From Acanthosepion pharaonis (lineage: Eukaryota; Mollusca; Cephalopoda; Sepiida; Sepiidae), in NCBI GenBank assembly GCA_903632075.3, contig CAHIKZ030005202.1:1159501-1223500 (forward strand): a DNA stretch of 64,000 nt, written 5' to 3'. The position numbers and the translations under genes are program-made. The notes beneath the pieces were generated by a model. It saw only the letters and a program-made list of their open reading frames with translations. It ran no database searches and was not told where the DNA came from. How positions within the stretch are numbered: position 1 is the first letter of the stretch; the number at the start of each line of letters is the position of its first letter. Shown piece by piece: positions 40,165 to 51,935 of this stretch.

Positions 40165-42130
40165 GAAATCATTTACACGAACCATTTTTTAAAATCTGTA
40201 TCACCCCAAGCAAGGCATTACAGCCACTATCACGTAAGAGGTTACAGAGTGTAGAGGAAGTGGCCATTCAGGACAACTTTAATTTCACGATTTGATAGGA
40301 ACGACTGGATCATCTAAAAAAAAAACGTGCTTTTTAGCATGTGCAGAAGACCTGAATGCCAGACCTTGTCAAAGGCTTTCGAGATGTCCAGTGCTAAAGC
40401 CCAGGCTTAACTGTGTTTTATCTAAAGCACGATAGACACTTTCCGCAGTTTTCGTTAATACATCAGCAGTTGATCTGGAGAAACGAAAGTAGTTTCTCAA
40501 CCAGAGGCAGAAGGCTAACAGGCCGATAGTTGGATGGGTCAGATGGTTTACCAGATTTCTTAAAAACTGGAACAACAGACAATGATTTCCAGCAGGCAAG
40601 GAAGCAGGAGGCAGTGAGTCATTTCTTATATAGTTTAGAGAGAACAGGAGCCAGTTCGAGAGAACACGAGCCAGTTCGAGAGAACACTTAATGACTATTA
40701 CATCGGGTCCACGTGCTTTGTGGAGATCAAGGCTAGAGATGATAGCAGAAACCATGGAAGGGGGTTATATGCATATCAATCAACAGAGAATCAGTTCTAA
40801 GAGCAAAGTTAAGCAGAGATACTCCAGATGAGTCAAGAGTAGAGTTTGAGGAGAATTTACGGGCAAAGCATTCAGCTTTATCAGTAGAGAATGATAACAC
40901 CTCAAATCGATTGAAAAGTCCGGAGATAGAGGTCTTGCACTTATTTAGTACCCTATTACAGACCCCACCAGTAATCACAAGGTCCAAAGCTGTTAGAGGC
41001 TATGCGGTGCCTAATTCTTTCAGCAAACAGGAACTTAGATTCTTCGAAGAATCGCTTACATGTGTTACGAGTAGTAGCAAATTGGCACCTGTTATGACGA
41101 GAGCTGTCTCGCTGGTATAGCCGGAAATAGTGATTCCTGTGAGCTAGGCGGCCGTGCATACTGGTGTGAACCATGGAGAGGATAGCGTTTTCACCTGCTA
41201 TTTCCGTGAAAAGGATGACAGCATCCATGCCGGTTTTAAGCCCAGAAGAGACCTCAGTGGTGCATTCTTCAATTGGGAGGTTGAAGATGTCACTCTATGG
41301 GGCGTCACGAAGAAACTCCCGGAATGAGTCCCAATCAGCGTGCTGGTAACGGAAAAAGGTATATGTATAGTGGGTTCCTGTTTAATGGATGCTTTGAAGG
41401 AGATATCAACAGTCCTCACAGATTGGTCCTAGTTACCAAGAGGACAGTATTGAGAAGCTTGGCGAGAGGAGGCAAGAAATAAATCCAATAGAGAAGCATG
41501 TAGTTCGGTTTGGCTGGGGAATCGAGTCGGGAAGTCCAGTATTTGGGTGAAGGATTGGGCAATGGGAAACTTTAATGTCTATATACGGGCAACATTGGTA
41601 CCTTTAGAATGTTTCAACCACGTGTCGTAAAGTCGCCTGAGACAAAGATATCCGCAGATTAACGGACAGAATGTGCTTTTTTGATACTGTCAGCTATTGC
41701 GTCTAACATACTGTTGTTTTCGAAAGAGGCAGACGATAAAGGAAAAGGATATAGCTGACAGAATTTAATAGCGAAAGACGTAAGTACATGAAAGAGTAGA
41801 CAGCGACCTCGAGACACAATTCTCTGGCAGATTATCCAGGATCTATACACCAAAGGCATGCATGTGAATACTGGAATCTTTTCGACAAACAGGAAGATAT
41901 CCTGGAATCAAGAATTTATAGGTCGCAATGGAAGAATTCAGGTTGTTTCCACAAATAGCAAAGATATCTGGCGACCGTTCCAGAAGGAAGGACTCTATGT
42001 TGCAGAAGTTGGAACAGATATGCTAATTATTGGAGAAAAAAGAAAGATTAAGATGATGGTAGGTGGGTTTTTTGTTAGCTGGTTCAATTTTATATCTTTT
42101 TTTTTTTGTGATTTCCATGTCATGTTTTGA
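40165..42130 (-). pseudogene. CR1-like LINE: endonuclease plus RT start, internally deleted
   Basis: The longest LINE relic here. Reverse strand, N to C: LLERSPDIFAICGNNLNSSI (APE-type endonuclease start; the usual catalytic Glu of 'CET' is Gly), YLPVCRKDSS, HVLTSFAIKFCQLYPFPLSS, DIFVSGDFTTRG (GDFN reads GDFT). Then TAHRNHYFRLYQRDSSRHNR, FNRFEVLSFSTDKAECFARK, ISSLDLHKARGPDVIVIKCS, FRFSRSTADVLTKTAESVYR, KAFDKVWHSGLLHMLKS. It stops after RT box A and passes directly into the 3' UTR (40180-40250). Box C and the C-terminal tail are deleted. Several frameshifts. Confidence 0.88.
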
Positions 42131-42600
42131 GGAGAGAAGGAAAAGACCACCACGATTGTCATTTTCAATCGTCAGTGTCAATACACACCAGCCAGCCTCT
42201 AGTTGAGGGTAGAGCATAATGTGGATAATTAAATACACAATTTAGATAAAAAGATGCCGGGAGGAAGCAGAAAGCAAAGGAAACAATTTAATGGCTGAAT
42301 AATGATGCTATGAATTTATATGAACAAAATATGTGTCAAAATAAATAATGGAAATTTTTGCATCAGCTTAATACGCTAGAATACGCAATTTAACTGAAAA
42401 GTTTTGGAAGATCATAGGTTTTGGTTTGATTCATTTTACGGCATATCAACTTCTCAATGGGTTATTTAATGCCGAAAAGATCTTTAGGATAGATTCGTAT
42501 GAATAGAATTTGTATTCTTTGTTTGAAATCAGTTTGGTTTGGTTTATTCTGTTTTACGGCATAACAATGGGTTATTTAATGTCGACATGATTTTTATTGG
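42131..42600. other. 145-bp repeat unit and SINE-tail-like sequence
   Basis: 42265-42400 carries one unit of the 145-bp repeat found in tandem at 44175-44570 ('ctgaataatgatgctatgaa', 'tttatatgaacaaaa'). 42420-42580 holds two copies of 'ttttacggcat' and 'gggttatttaatg.cga', resembling inverted SINE tails. Confidence 0.45.
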
Positions 42601-42869
42601 TGGTAACAATTTTTCCAAAAAGTATTTTGGGTAATATTTTTTTCAAAAAAATATTGCCTGTAATGATGCATTGCTGGTAATATTTTTTTACAAATTTTTT
42701 TTACTGGTATTAAAACCTATTTTTACATGTTTTGACCACACTTTATGGGTCATGTATGACCCAAACAGGTGCTACCACCACAGGTCAGGATGAAACTGGG
42801 AACACCAGCAATTAAGAGGTGGTTCCACGCTCCTCAAAACCTCCTGATCAGAGGCCTTGCTGTCGGTTG
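42601..42869 (+). mobile_element. Element X (seed of the 30-bp array)
   Basis: 'caggtgctaccaccacaggt', 'gaacaccagcaattaagagg', 'tggttccacgctcctcaaaa', 'ctgatcagaggccttgctgt', then the first 30-bp unit. The same order is at 52740-52995 (one and a half units follow) and in two shorter copies at 54216-54600. Class unknown, noncoding. Confidence 0.65.
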
Positions 42870-44165
42870 TAGTTTATCGTCTGACCTGGGACGCGAATGG
42901 AGTTTATCGTCTTACCCAGGACACGGATGTAGTTTATCGTCTTATCCAGGGCGCGGATGGAGTTTATTGTCTTACCCAGGACACAGATGGAGTTTAACGT
43001 CTTACCCAGGACGCGGATGGAGTTTATCGTCTTACCCAGGCCACGGATGAAGTTTATCGTCTTACCCAGGATGCGGACGGAGTATTTTTTACCCAGGACA
43101 CGGACGTAGTTTATCGTCTAGCCCAGGACACGGACGTAGTTTATTGTCTTACCCAGGACGCGGATGGAGTTTATTTTACCCAGGACGCGAATGGAGTTTA
43201 TCGTCTTACCCAGGCGCGGATGTAGTTTATTGTCTTACCCAGGACGCGGATGGAGTTTATCGTCTTACCAAGGAGACGGATGGAGTTTATCGTCTTACCC
43301 AGGACACGGACGTAGTTTATTGTATTACCCAGGCGCGGATGTAGTTTATCGTCTTACCCAGGGGCGGATGTAGTTTATCGTCTTACCCAGGGCGCGGATA
43401 TAGTTTATTGTCTTACCCGGGACGCGGATGTAGTTTATCGTCTTACCCAGGACGCGGATGGAGTTTATTTTACCCAGGACACGGATGTAGTTTATCGTCT
43501 AGCCCAGGGCGCGGATGGAGTTTATTGTCTTACCCAGGACGCGGATGGAGTTTATCGTCTTACCCAGGAGACGGATGGAATTTATCGTCTTACCCAGGAC
43601 ACGGGCGTAGTTTATTGTCTTACCCAGGACGCGGATGGAGTTTATCGTCTTACCCAGGCGCGGATGTAGTTTATCGTCTTACCCAGGACGCGGATGGAGT
43701 TTATCGTCTTACCAAGGAGACGGATGGAGTTTATTGTATTACCTGGGCGCGGATGTAGTTTATCGTCTTACCCAGGCGCGGATGTAGTTTATCGTCTTAC
43801 CCAGGGCGCGGATATAGTTTATTGTCTTACCCGGGACGCGGATGTAGTTTATCGTCTTACCCAGGACACGGATGGAGTTTATCGTCTTACCCGGGACGCG
43901 GATGGAGTTTATTTTACCCAGGACACGGATGTAGTTTATCGTCTAGCCCAAGACGCGGGTGGAGTTCATTGTCTTACCCAGGACGCGGATGGAGTTTATC
44001 GTCTTACCCAGGACACGGACGTAGTTTATTGTCTTACCCAGGACGCGCATGGAGTTTATCGTCTTACCCAGGCGCGGATGTAGTTTATCGTCTTACCCAG
44101 GACACGGACGTAGTTTATCGTCTTACCCAGGACGCGGATGGAGTTTATCGTCTTACCCAGGACGG
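42870..44165 (+). repeat. 30-bp minisatellite, ~43 copies
   Basis: Unit 'ggagtttatcgtcttaccca' plus 'ggacgcggat'. Because 30 is divisible by 3 and the unit has no stop in two frames, long ORFs (GWSLSSYPGR and DGVYRLTQDA types) run through it. Frame shifts between them come from 28-29-bp units. No start context, no flanking coding: I treat it as noncoding. A higher-order block of ~10 units (43144-43400 against 43408-43810) is visible. Confidence 0.92.
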
Positions 44166-44174
44166 GGAAGATCA

Positions 44175-44570
44175 TAGAAAGCCAGGAAAAATACATTGAT
44201 AACTGATATAATAATGCTATGAATTGATATAAACAAAAAAAGCTACGTATCAATAAAAATAAATTTTGCAAGAACTTAATGTGGCAGAATTTACGAATTA
44301 ACTGAAAAATGTAATTCATAGAAAGCCAAGAGAAATAAATTTATGACTGAATAATGATAATAATTTATATGAATAAAACAAATATGCCTAAAAATAAATG
44401 CTGGTATTTTTAAAATAATATGAAGAAGTATAAGATTTAGCTGAAAGATGGGATCAAATACTAAATAGTTAAAAACAATTCTTTGAAATTGAATAATCAT
44501 TGCATGAAAGTATAGGAAAGTATAACATGCAATAAACAATTTTATGACTGAATAATGATGCTATGAATTT
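44175..44570 (+). repeat. Degenerate ~145-bp tandem repeat
   Basis: Units begin near 44175, 44320 and 44510 with 'gaaagccag.aaaataca' and 'tgactgaataatgatgctat', and contain 'tttgca' and 'ttaactgaaaa' blocks. A single unit sits on the other side of the minisatellite at 42245-42400. The last unit is interrupted by the Tc1 relic. Confidence 0.5.
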
Positions 44571-44571
44571 A

Positions 44572-45109
44572 CACTGCGTGCCAAATTATTATCGAGATAA
44601 CTTTTTTTTCTAATATTTCAAAAACCGTCCAATCAATTCACACAAAATTTTCACACAATGTTGGCAACACTGATCTGCGCAATCACTGATTTCGTGACAT
44701 GAGACGACGTGAAATAACCCTCGGCTTGCCTTTATATGCCCTTTTGCGTACTTGTGTAAGGTCAGCGGTGAACTTTTTCACTGTTTGATGACAACTCCCT
44801 ATCATTTTAGAAATTTATAGGATAGATTTACCTTTTGAGAGTTCTGAGGTGATACTTTTCTTTTTAGCATTACTTAAACTGCTTTTACGGCCCATCTTTT
44901 CACTATATTCTTACACTTTTCTAATAATTTGGCACTCTCAAATCACCGTGCTGATAACAAATATGGCGCCAGTTTGTTTACATTGTGAAGATCAGTACGA
45001 AAATTTCAGTGATTGTGCAGGTCAGTGTTGCCAACATCGTGGGAATTGATTGGACGGTTTTTGAAATATTAGAAAAAAAGTTATCTCGATAATAATTTGG
45101 CACGCAGTG
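44572..45109 (-). pseudogene. Tc1-like element with ~105-bp TIRs and transposase N-terminus
   Basis: Perfect termini cactgcgtgccaaattatta with TA on both sides (44570-44571, 45110-45111). TIR similarity extends ~105 bp. Inside, reverse strand from about 44895: MGRKSSLSNAKKKSITSELS, KGKSIL, stop, ISKMIGSCHQTVKKFTADLT, QVRKRAYKGKPRVISRRLMS, RNQ, stop. This is the paired helix-turn-helix DNA-binding region of a Tc1 transposase. One in-frame stop, and the whole DDE domain is missing. A 538-bp deletion derivative. Confidence 0.88.
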
Positions 45110-45149
45110 TATATGAAGAGAATCATGCATCAAAACAATACTGGATTTT

Positions 45150-45690
45150 TTATATAATCATTTCACACCAAGCAAGGCAATAAAGCCACTAAGACACGAG
45201 CGGGGTTACTGAGTGTAAGAGAATATGAGAAAAAAACTATCAAGGAGAGAGAGTAATAAAAGAACAGGAATTAAGAAAACAGAATCTAACAATCGACATT
45301 ACACTTACATTTTTTAAGATAAAAATTTCTGCTGGGAAACCAGAGGTCGGAAAAGAGTTGCACAAGCAAGAAGTGCGATAGAAGAAGCTGTTAGCATAGA
45401 ACCTACGGTTCTAACCATTTCAAGTGAAAAAAATGATGGGATCCTGCCTCCTATTTAATCGTACGCTTAAATTTATAAAGTCTACGTACCAAAGAGAAAA
45501 GCTCATCGGAATGAAAGTATTTATAAAAATGGCACAGAGAAACTACGTTCGGCGGTTGGAATATGAGTGAAGCCGAGATGCCAGATCAGGTCCAATAAAA
45601 TTGCAGATTATTATTTGTATTTTATCAAGATACTCTAAATATATACCAGGAGAACCGGACCAGATGTGGCAGCAATAGTCAAAGCATTTG
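45150..45690 (-). pseudogene. CR1 C-terminal tail, heavily decayed
   Basis: 3' UTR at 45160-45215 ('caccaagcaaggcaataaag', 'ccactaagacacgag', reverse orientation). Reverse-strand words along 45300-45690: YCCHIWSGSPGIYLEYLDKI, CNFIGPDLASRLHSYSNRRT, NRRFYANSFFYRTSCLCNSF. There is no continuous frame. Orientation and extent are clear from these blocks. Confidence 0.75.
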
Positions 45691-46314
45691 TTAGTTTGTA
45701 CATTAAACTATCATGATAGAATATATCTATGAACTCTTGTGAATAAAAAAAAACATAGGTGAAATACTGGAAAGCTTAATATGATATGGAGAATGCATAG
45801 TCTCTGGATATTGTTAAGAAATGGCTTTATTTAACAAGAATTAACAAGACACTATGCAGCAAAACAGTGTCAAAGGTCGTATTTCGTAAATTACAACCCA
45901 GTGGTAGCTTGCGTATTGTTGTACATTGATAAAAAATTTGGAGACCAACAGTGGGTCGATAACTATGTGTAAATCTATTTATACAAGATTATTTACCCTG
46001 AAATCATTGATTTGCCCGTTGGCGCCATAAGACGTGTAATTACATCATAATATTTTACCCGGGATATAATTCATTACGTTATCAAACGAAACGGGAGAGA
46101 AAGCAGGAGTAGAAATAGTGCGCTTTGCTCATCATCCCAATCCTGACAGCCAGCTTGATTTTCGATATTACGAGATTGGCGCTAAACAATCTCCCTACCC
46201 ACTTCAATAAACAAAATGTAGGGAATAATATAGATAAAATTTTGTTTTGATCATCACTTAAATGATCTTTGCCTGATTTTCAGTGAGACACAGAACGATT
46301 GGTGCAACACAACC
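45691..46314. other. Intergenic, no gene seen
   Basis: No ORF of note. Nothing recognised up to the abrupt start of the satellite at 46316. Confidence 0.45.
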
Positions 46315-49300
46315 CACATATTCCGAATAATGTAAATAGTGTACATAATACCTCATCTCAGAAATATAGACAGATACTGAAAGGCCGAAACGTTGTAATA
46401 AATATGGCGACAAAGATGAGGACAATAGTCCGAATAATGTAAATAGTGTACATAATACCTCATCTCAGAAATATAGACAGATACTGAAAGGCCGAAACGT
46501 TGTAATAAATATGGCGACAAAGATGAGGCCAATAGTTCGAATAATGTAAATAGTGTACATAATACCTCATCTCAGAAATATAGACAGATACTGAAAGGCC
46601 GAAACGTTGTAATAAATATGGCGACAAAGATGAGGACAATAGTCCGAATAATATAAATAATGTACATAATACCTCATCTCAGAAATATAGACAGATACTG
46701 AAAGGCCGAAACGTTGTAATAAATATGATGACAAAGATGAGGCCAATAGTTCGAATAATGTAAATAGTGTACATAATACCTCATCTCAGAAATATAGACA
46801 GATACTGAAAGGCCGAAACGTTGTAATAAATATGGCGACAAAGATGAGGACAATAGTCCGAATAATATAAATAATGTACATAATACCTCATCTCAGAAAT
46901 ATAGACAGATACTGAAAGGCCGAAACGTTGTAATAAATATGGCGACAAAGATGAGGCCAATAGTCCGAATAATGTAAATAGTGTACATAATACCTCATCT
47001 CAGAAATATAGACAGATACTGAAAGGCCGAAACGTTGTAATAAATATGGCGACAAAGATGAGGACAATAGTTCGAATAATGTAAATAGTGTACATAATAC
47101 TTCATTTCAGAAATATAGACAGATACTGAAAGGCCGAAACGTTGTAATAAATATGGCGACTAAGATGAGGACAATAGTTCGAATAATGTAAATAGTGTAC
47201 ATAATACCTCATCTCAGAAATATAGACAGATACTGAAAGGCCGAAACGTTGTAATAAATATGGCGACAAAGATGAGGCCAATAGTTCGAATAATGTAAAT
47301 AGTGTACATAATACCTCATCTCAGAAATATAGACAGATACTGAAAGGCCGAAACGTTGTAATAAATATGGCGACTAAGATGAGGACAATAGTTCGAATAA
47401 TGTAAATAGTGTACATAATACCTCATCTCAGAAATATAGACAGATACTGAAAGGCCGAAACGTTGTAATAAATATGGCGACTAAGATGAGGCCAATAGTT
47501 CGAATAATGTAAATAGTGTACATAATACCTCATCTCAGAAATATAGACAGATACTGAAAGGCCGAAACGTTGTAATAAATATGGCGACAAAGATGAGGCC
47601 AATAGTTCGAATAATGTAAATAGTGTACATAATACCTCATCTCAGAAATATAGACAGATACTGAAAGGCCGAAACGTTGTAATAAATATGGCGACAAAGA
47701 TGAGGACAATAGTCCGAATAATGTAAATAGTATACATAATACCTCATCTCAGAAATATAGACAGATACTGAAAGGCCGAAACGTTGTAATAAATATGGCG
47801 ACAAAGATGAGGCCAATAGTTCGAATAATGTAAATAGTGTACATAATACCTCATCTCAGAAATATAGACAGATACTGAAAGGCCGAAACGTTGTAATAAA
47901 TATGGCGACTAAGATGAGGCCAATAGTTCGAATAATGTAAATAGTGTACATAATACCTCATCTCAGAAATATAGACAGATACTGAAAGGCCGAAACGTTG
48001 TAATAAATATGGCGACTAAGATGAGGACAATAGTCCGAATAATGTAAATAGTGTACATAATACCTCATCTCAGAAATATAGACAGATACTGAAAGGCCGA
48101 AACGTTGTAATAAATATGGCGACTAAGATGAGGACAATAGTCCGAATAATGTTAATAGTTTACATAATACCTCATCTCAGAAATATAGACAGATACTGAA
48201 AGGCCGAAACGTTGTAATAAATATGGCGACTAAGATGAGGACAATAGTCCGAATAATGTAAATAGTGTACATAATACCTCATCTCAGAAATATAGACAGA
48301 TACTGAAAGGCCGAAACGTTGTAATAAATATGGCGACTAAGATGAGGACAATAGTTCGAATAATGTAAATAGTGTACATAATACCTCATCTCAGAAATAT
48401 AGACAGATACTGAAAGGCCGAAACGTTGTAATAAATATGGCGACTAAGATGAGGCCAATAGTTCGAATAATGTAAATAGTGTACATAATACCTCATCTCA
48501 GAAATATAGACAGATACTGAAAGGCCGAAACGTTGTAATAAATATGGCGACAAAGATGAGGCCAATAGTTCGAATAATGTAAATAGTGTACATAATACCT
48601 CATCTCAGAAATATAGACAGATACTGAAAGGCCGAAACGTTGTAATAAATATGGCGACAAAGATGAGGACAATAGTCCGAATAATGTAAATAGTGTACAT
48701 AATACCTCATCTCAGAAATATAGACAGATACTGAAAGGCCGAAACGTTGTAATAAATATGGCGACAAAGATGAGGCCAATAGTTCGAATAATGTAAATAG
48801 TGTACATAATACCTCATCTCAGAAATATAGACAGATACTGAAAGGCCGAAACGTTGTAATAAATATGGCGACTAAGATGAGGCCAATAGTTCGAATAATG
48901 TAAATAGTGTACATAATACCTCATCTCAGAAATATAGACAGATACTGAAAGGCCGAAACGTTGTAATAAATATGGCGACTAAGATGAGGACAATAGTCCG
49001 AATAATGTTAATAGTTTACATAATACCTCATCTCAGAAATATAGACAGATACTGAAAGGCCGAAACGTTGTAATAAATATGGCGACAAAGATGAGGACAA
49101 TAGTCCGAATAATGTAAATAGTGTACATAATACCTCATCTCAGAAATATAGACAGATACTGAAAGGCCGAAACGTTGTAATAAATATGGCGACTAAGATG
49201 AGGCCAATAGTTCGAATAATGTAAATAGTGTACATAATACCTCATCTCAGAAATATAGACAGATACTGAAAGGCCGAAACGTTGTAATAAATATGGCGAC

Positions 49301-51150
49301 TAAGATGAGGACAATAGTCCGAATAATGTTAATAGTTTACATAATACCTCATCTCAGAAATATAGACAGATACTGAAAGGCCGAAACGTTGTAATAAATA
49401 TGGCGACAAAGATGAGGACAATAGTCCGAATAATGTAAATAGTGTACATAATACCTCATCTCAGAAATATAGACAGATACTGAAAGGCCGAAACGTTGTA
49501 ATAAATATGGCGACTAAGATGAGGACAATAGTCCGAATAATGTTAATAGTTTACATAATACCTCATCTCAGAAATATAGACAGATACTGAAAGGCCGAAA
49601 CGTTGTAATAAATATGGCGACTAAGATGAGGACAATAGTCCGAATAATGTAAATAGTGTACATAATACCTCATCTCAGAAATATAGACAGATACTGAAAG
49701 GCCGAAACGTTGTAATAAATATGGCGACAAAGATGAGGCCAATAGTTCGAATAATGTAAATAGTGTACATAATACCTCATCTCAGAAATATAGACAGATA
49801 CTGAAAGGCCGAAACGTTGTAATAAATATGGCGACAAAGATGAGGACAATAGTCCGAATAATGTAAATAGTGTACATAATACCTCATCTCAGAAATATAG
49901 ACAGATACTGAAAGGCCGAAACGTTGTAATAAATATGGCGACAAAGATGAGGACAATAGTCCGAATAATGTAAATAGTGTACATAATACCTCATCTCAGA
50001 AATATAGACAGATACTGAAAGGCCGAAACGTTGTAATAAATATGGCGACAAAGATGAGGACAATAGTCCGAATAATGTAAATAGTGTACATAATACCTCA
50101 CCTCAGAAATATAGACAGATACTGAAAGGCCGAAACGTTGTAATAAATATGGCGACAAAGATGAGGACAATAGTCCGAATAATGTAAATAGTGTACATAA
50201 TACCTCATCTCAGAAATATAGACAGATACTGAAAGGCCGAAACGTTGTAATAAATATGGCGACTAAGATGAAGACAATAGTCCGAATAATGTAAATAGTG
50301 TACATAATACCTCACCTCAGAAATATAGACAGATACTGAAAGGCCGAAACGTTGTAATAAATATGGCGACAAAGATGAGGACAATAGTCCGAATAATGTA
50401 AATAGTGTACATAATACCTCATCTCAGAAATATAGACAGATACTGAAAGGCCGAAACGTTGTAATAAATATGGCGACTAAGATGAGGACAATAGTCCGAA
50501 TAATGTAAATAGTGTACATAATACCTCACCTCAGAAATATAGACAGATACTGAAAGGCCGAAACGTTGTAATAAATATGGCGACAAAGATGAGGACAATA
50601 GTCCGAATAATGTAAATAGTGTACATAATACCTCATCTCAGAAATATAGACAGATACTGAAAGGCCGAAACGTTGTAATAAATATGGCGACAAAGATGAG
50701 GACAATAGTCCGAATAATGTAAATAGTGTACATAATACCTCACCTCAGAAATATAGACAGATACTGAAAGGCCGAAACGTTGTAATAAATATGGCGACAA
50801 AGATGAGGACAATAGTCCGAATAATGTAAATAGTGTACATAATACCTCATCTCAGAAATATAGACAGATACTGAAAGGCCGAAACGTTGTAATAAATATG
50901 GCGACAAAGATGAGGACAATAGTCCGAATAATGTAAATAGTGTACATAATACCTCACCTCAGAAATATAGACAGATACTGAAAGGCCGAAACGTTGTAAT
51001 AAATATGGCGACAAAGATGAGGACAATAGTCCGAATAATGTAAATAGTGTACATAATACCTCATCTCAGAAATATAGACAGATACTGAAAGGCCGAAACG
51101 TTGTAATAAATATGGCGACTAAGATGAGGACAATAGTCCGAATAATGTAA
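46315..51150 (+). repeat. Large homogeneous 107-bp satellite array, ~45 copies
   Basis: The array starts and ends inside a monomer without the satE head. Period is exactly 107 bp throughout. Monomers differ at few diagnostic sites: gcgaCAaag/gcgaCTaag, gaggCCaatagTTcg/gaggACaatagTCcg, gtAaatagtG/gtTaatagtT, tcatctcag/tcacctcag. From 50098 the last site alternates strictly every 214 bp. Much less diverged than the arrays at 17-19 and 26-27 kb, so recently amplified or homogenised. Confidence 0.97.
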
Positions 51151-51254
51151 ATAGTATAAAAAAAATTATCAGCAATACATACAGATACAGTTCTGAAAAA
51201 TTATCATAATACAATCTTTACAGTTATATTTTTCATTAATGTCATTTCTTCCTT

Positions 51255-51410
51255 AGATGACATGCGTGATACACGCTTAGGCGATCATGTCTCTTTTCGA
51301 TTCATGATTACCAGAAGAATTCTCGCAGTAGGCTGCTTTCACTTTTTGTGGTAAACTGCCAATTAAAGCTATAGTAGCCAATCTGGTCTGAATTTTAACT
51401 TATGAGAAAA
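51255..51410 (+). repeat. Fourth copy of the 23235-type repeat
   Basis: 'gatacacgcttaggcgatca', 'tgtctcttttcgattcatga', 'agaagaattctcgcagtagg', 'tttttgtggtaaactgccaa'. Matches 23550-23690. Confidence 0.6.
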
Positions 51411-51439
51411 AAGATTGACTTATAACCTCCCCAGCAGAT

Positions 51440-51720
51440 TTGATGTGCGGGTGGTGTAATTGGTAATGGCTCGGAATGGTTAATCGGAGAGCGGAGTTCT
51501 ATTTCCCGTTGGGTTCGTTCTATTCACTTACGCGTAAATACCTTCGAGAAAAGTGTGAATCCACATATTCTCACCGAGATATGAATTAATTAGTAAGATT
51601 TACATGACTAAGCAATTATTATCTCCACCGCACAAATCTTACAATCTAGATATATTTTCTGGCTTTAAATAACCTGAAATGGGTTGATAAACCGTAGAAA
51701 ATGAGCCAATCGAACATTTC
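51440..51720 (+). mobile_element. SINE: tRNA-like part and tail, 5S part missing
   Basis: 'gcgggtggtgtaattggtaa' (A box), 'gagttctatttcccgttggg' (B-box region), 'ttcacttacgcgtaaatacc', tail 'tctggctttaaataacctga', 'aatgggttgataaaccgtag'. Confidence 0.8.
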
Positions 51721-51724
51721 CCAA

Positions 51725-51935
51725 CGATAGTTGCACATAAGTAAATGTAACTAAGTCGACTACAATTCGAAATCGACTCTCCGATTTCAAAACGTTGACC
51801 GCACACACCACCAAAACATCGAGCATTCTAGTATTCTCAAGTGGTCACCCATTTAGTTAAAGACCAGGCTTGAGATTGCTTAACTTCGGTGATCGGACGA
51901 GAATAGATGTTTCAACGTGATACGACCGTAAGCTT
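51725..51935 (-). mobile_element. SINE: 5S and tRNA-like parts, tail missing
   Basis: Minus-strand 5S part (51830-51932 on plus: 'attctcaagtggtcacccat', 'gaccaggcttgagattgctt', 'aacttcggtgatcggacgag'). It is preceded in plus order by a tRNA-like remnant ('aagtaaatgtaactaagtcg', 'gaaatcgactctccgattt'). It lies back to back with the plus-strand tail half just before it. Confidence 0.8.

Noticed and set aside
42769..44199. Several long ORFs of 90-129 codons with GWSLSSYPGR- or DGVYRLTQDA-type repeats, as if a repetitive secreted protein
   Set aside because: They are translations of a 30-bp minisatellite in different frames, with no unique N- or C-terminal domain, and frame changes wherever a unit is 28-29 bp. 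The same DNA ends noncoding element X elsewhere.
46315..51150. CRISPR-like array (regular spacing of near-identical repeats)
   Set aside because: The whole 107-bp unit is conserved, with no variable spacers, and the context is eukaryotic. It is satellite DNA.
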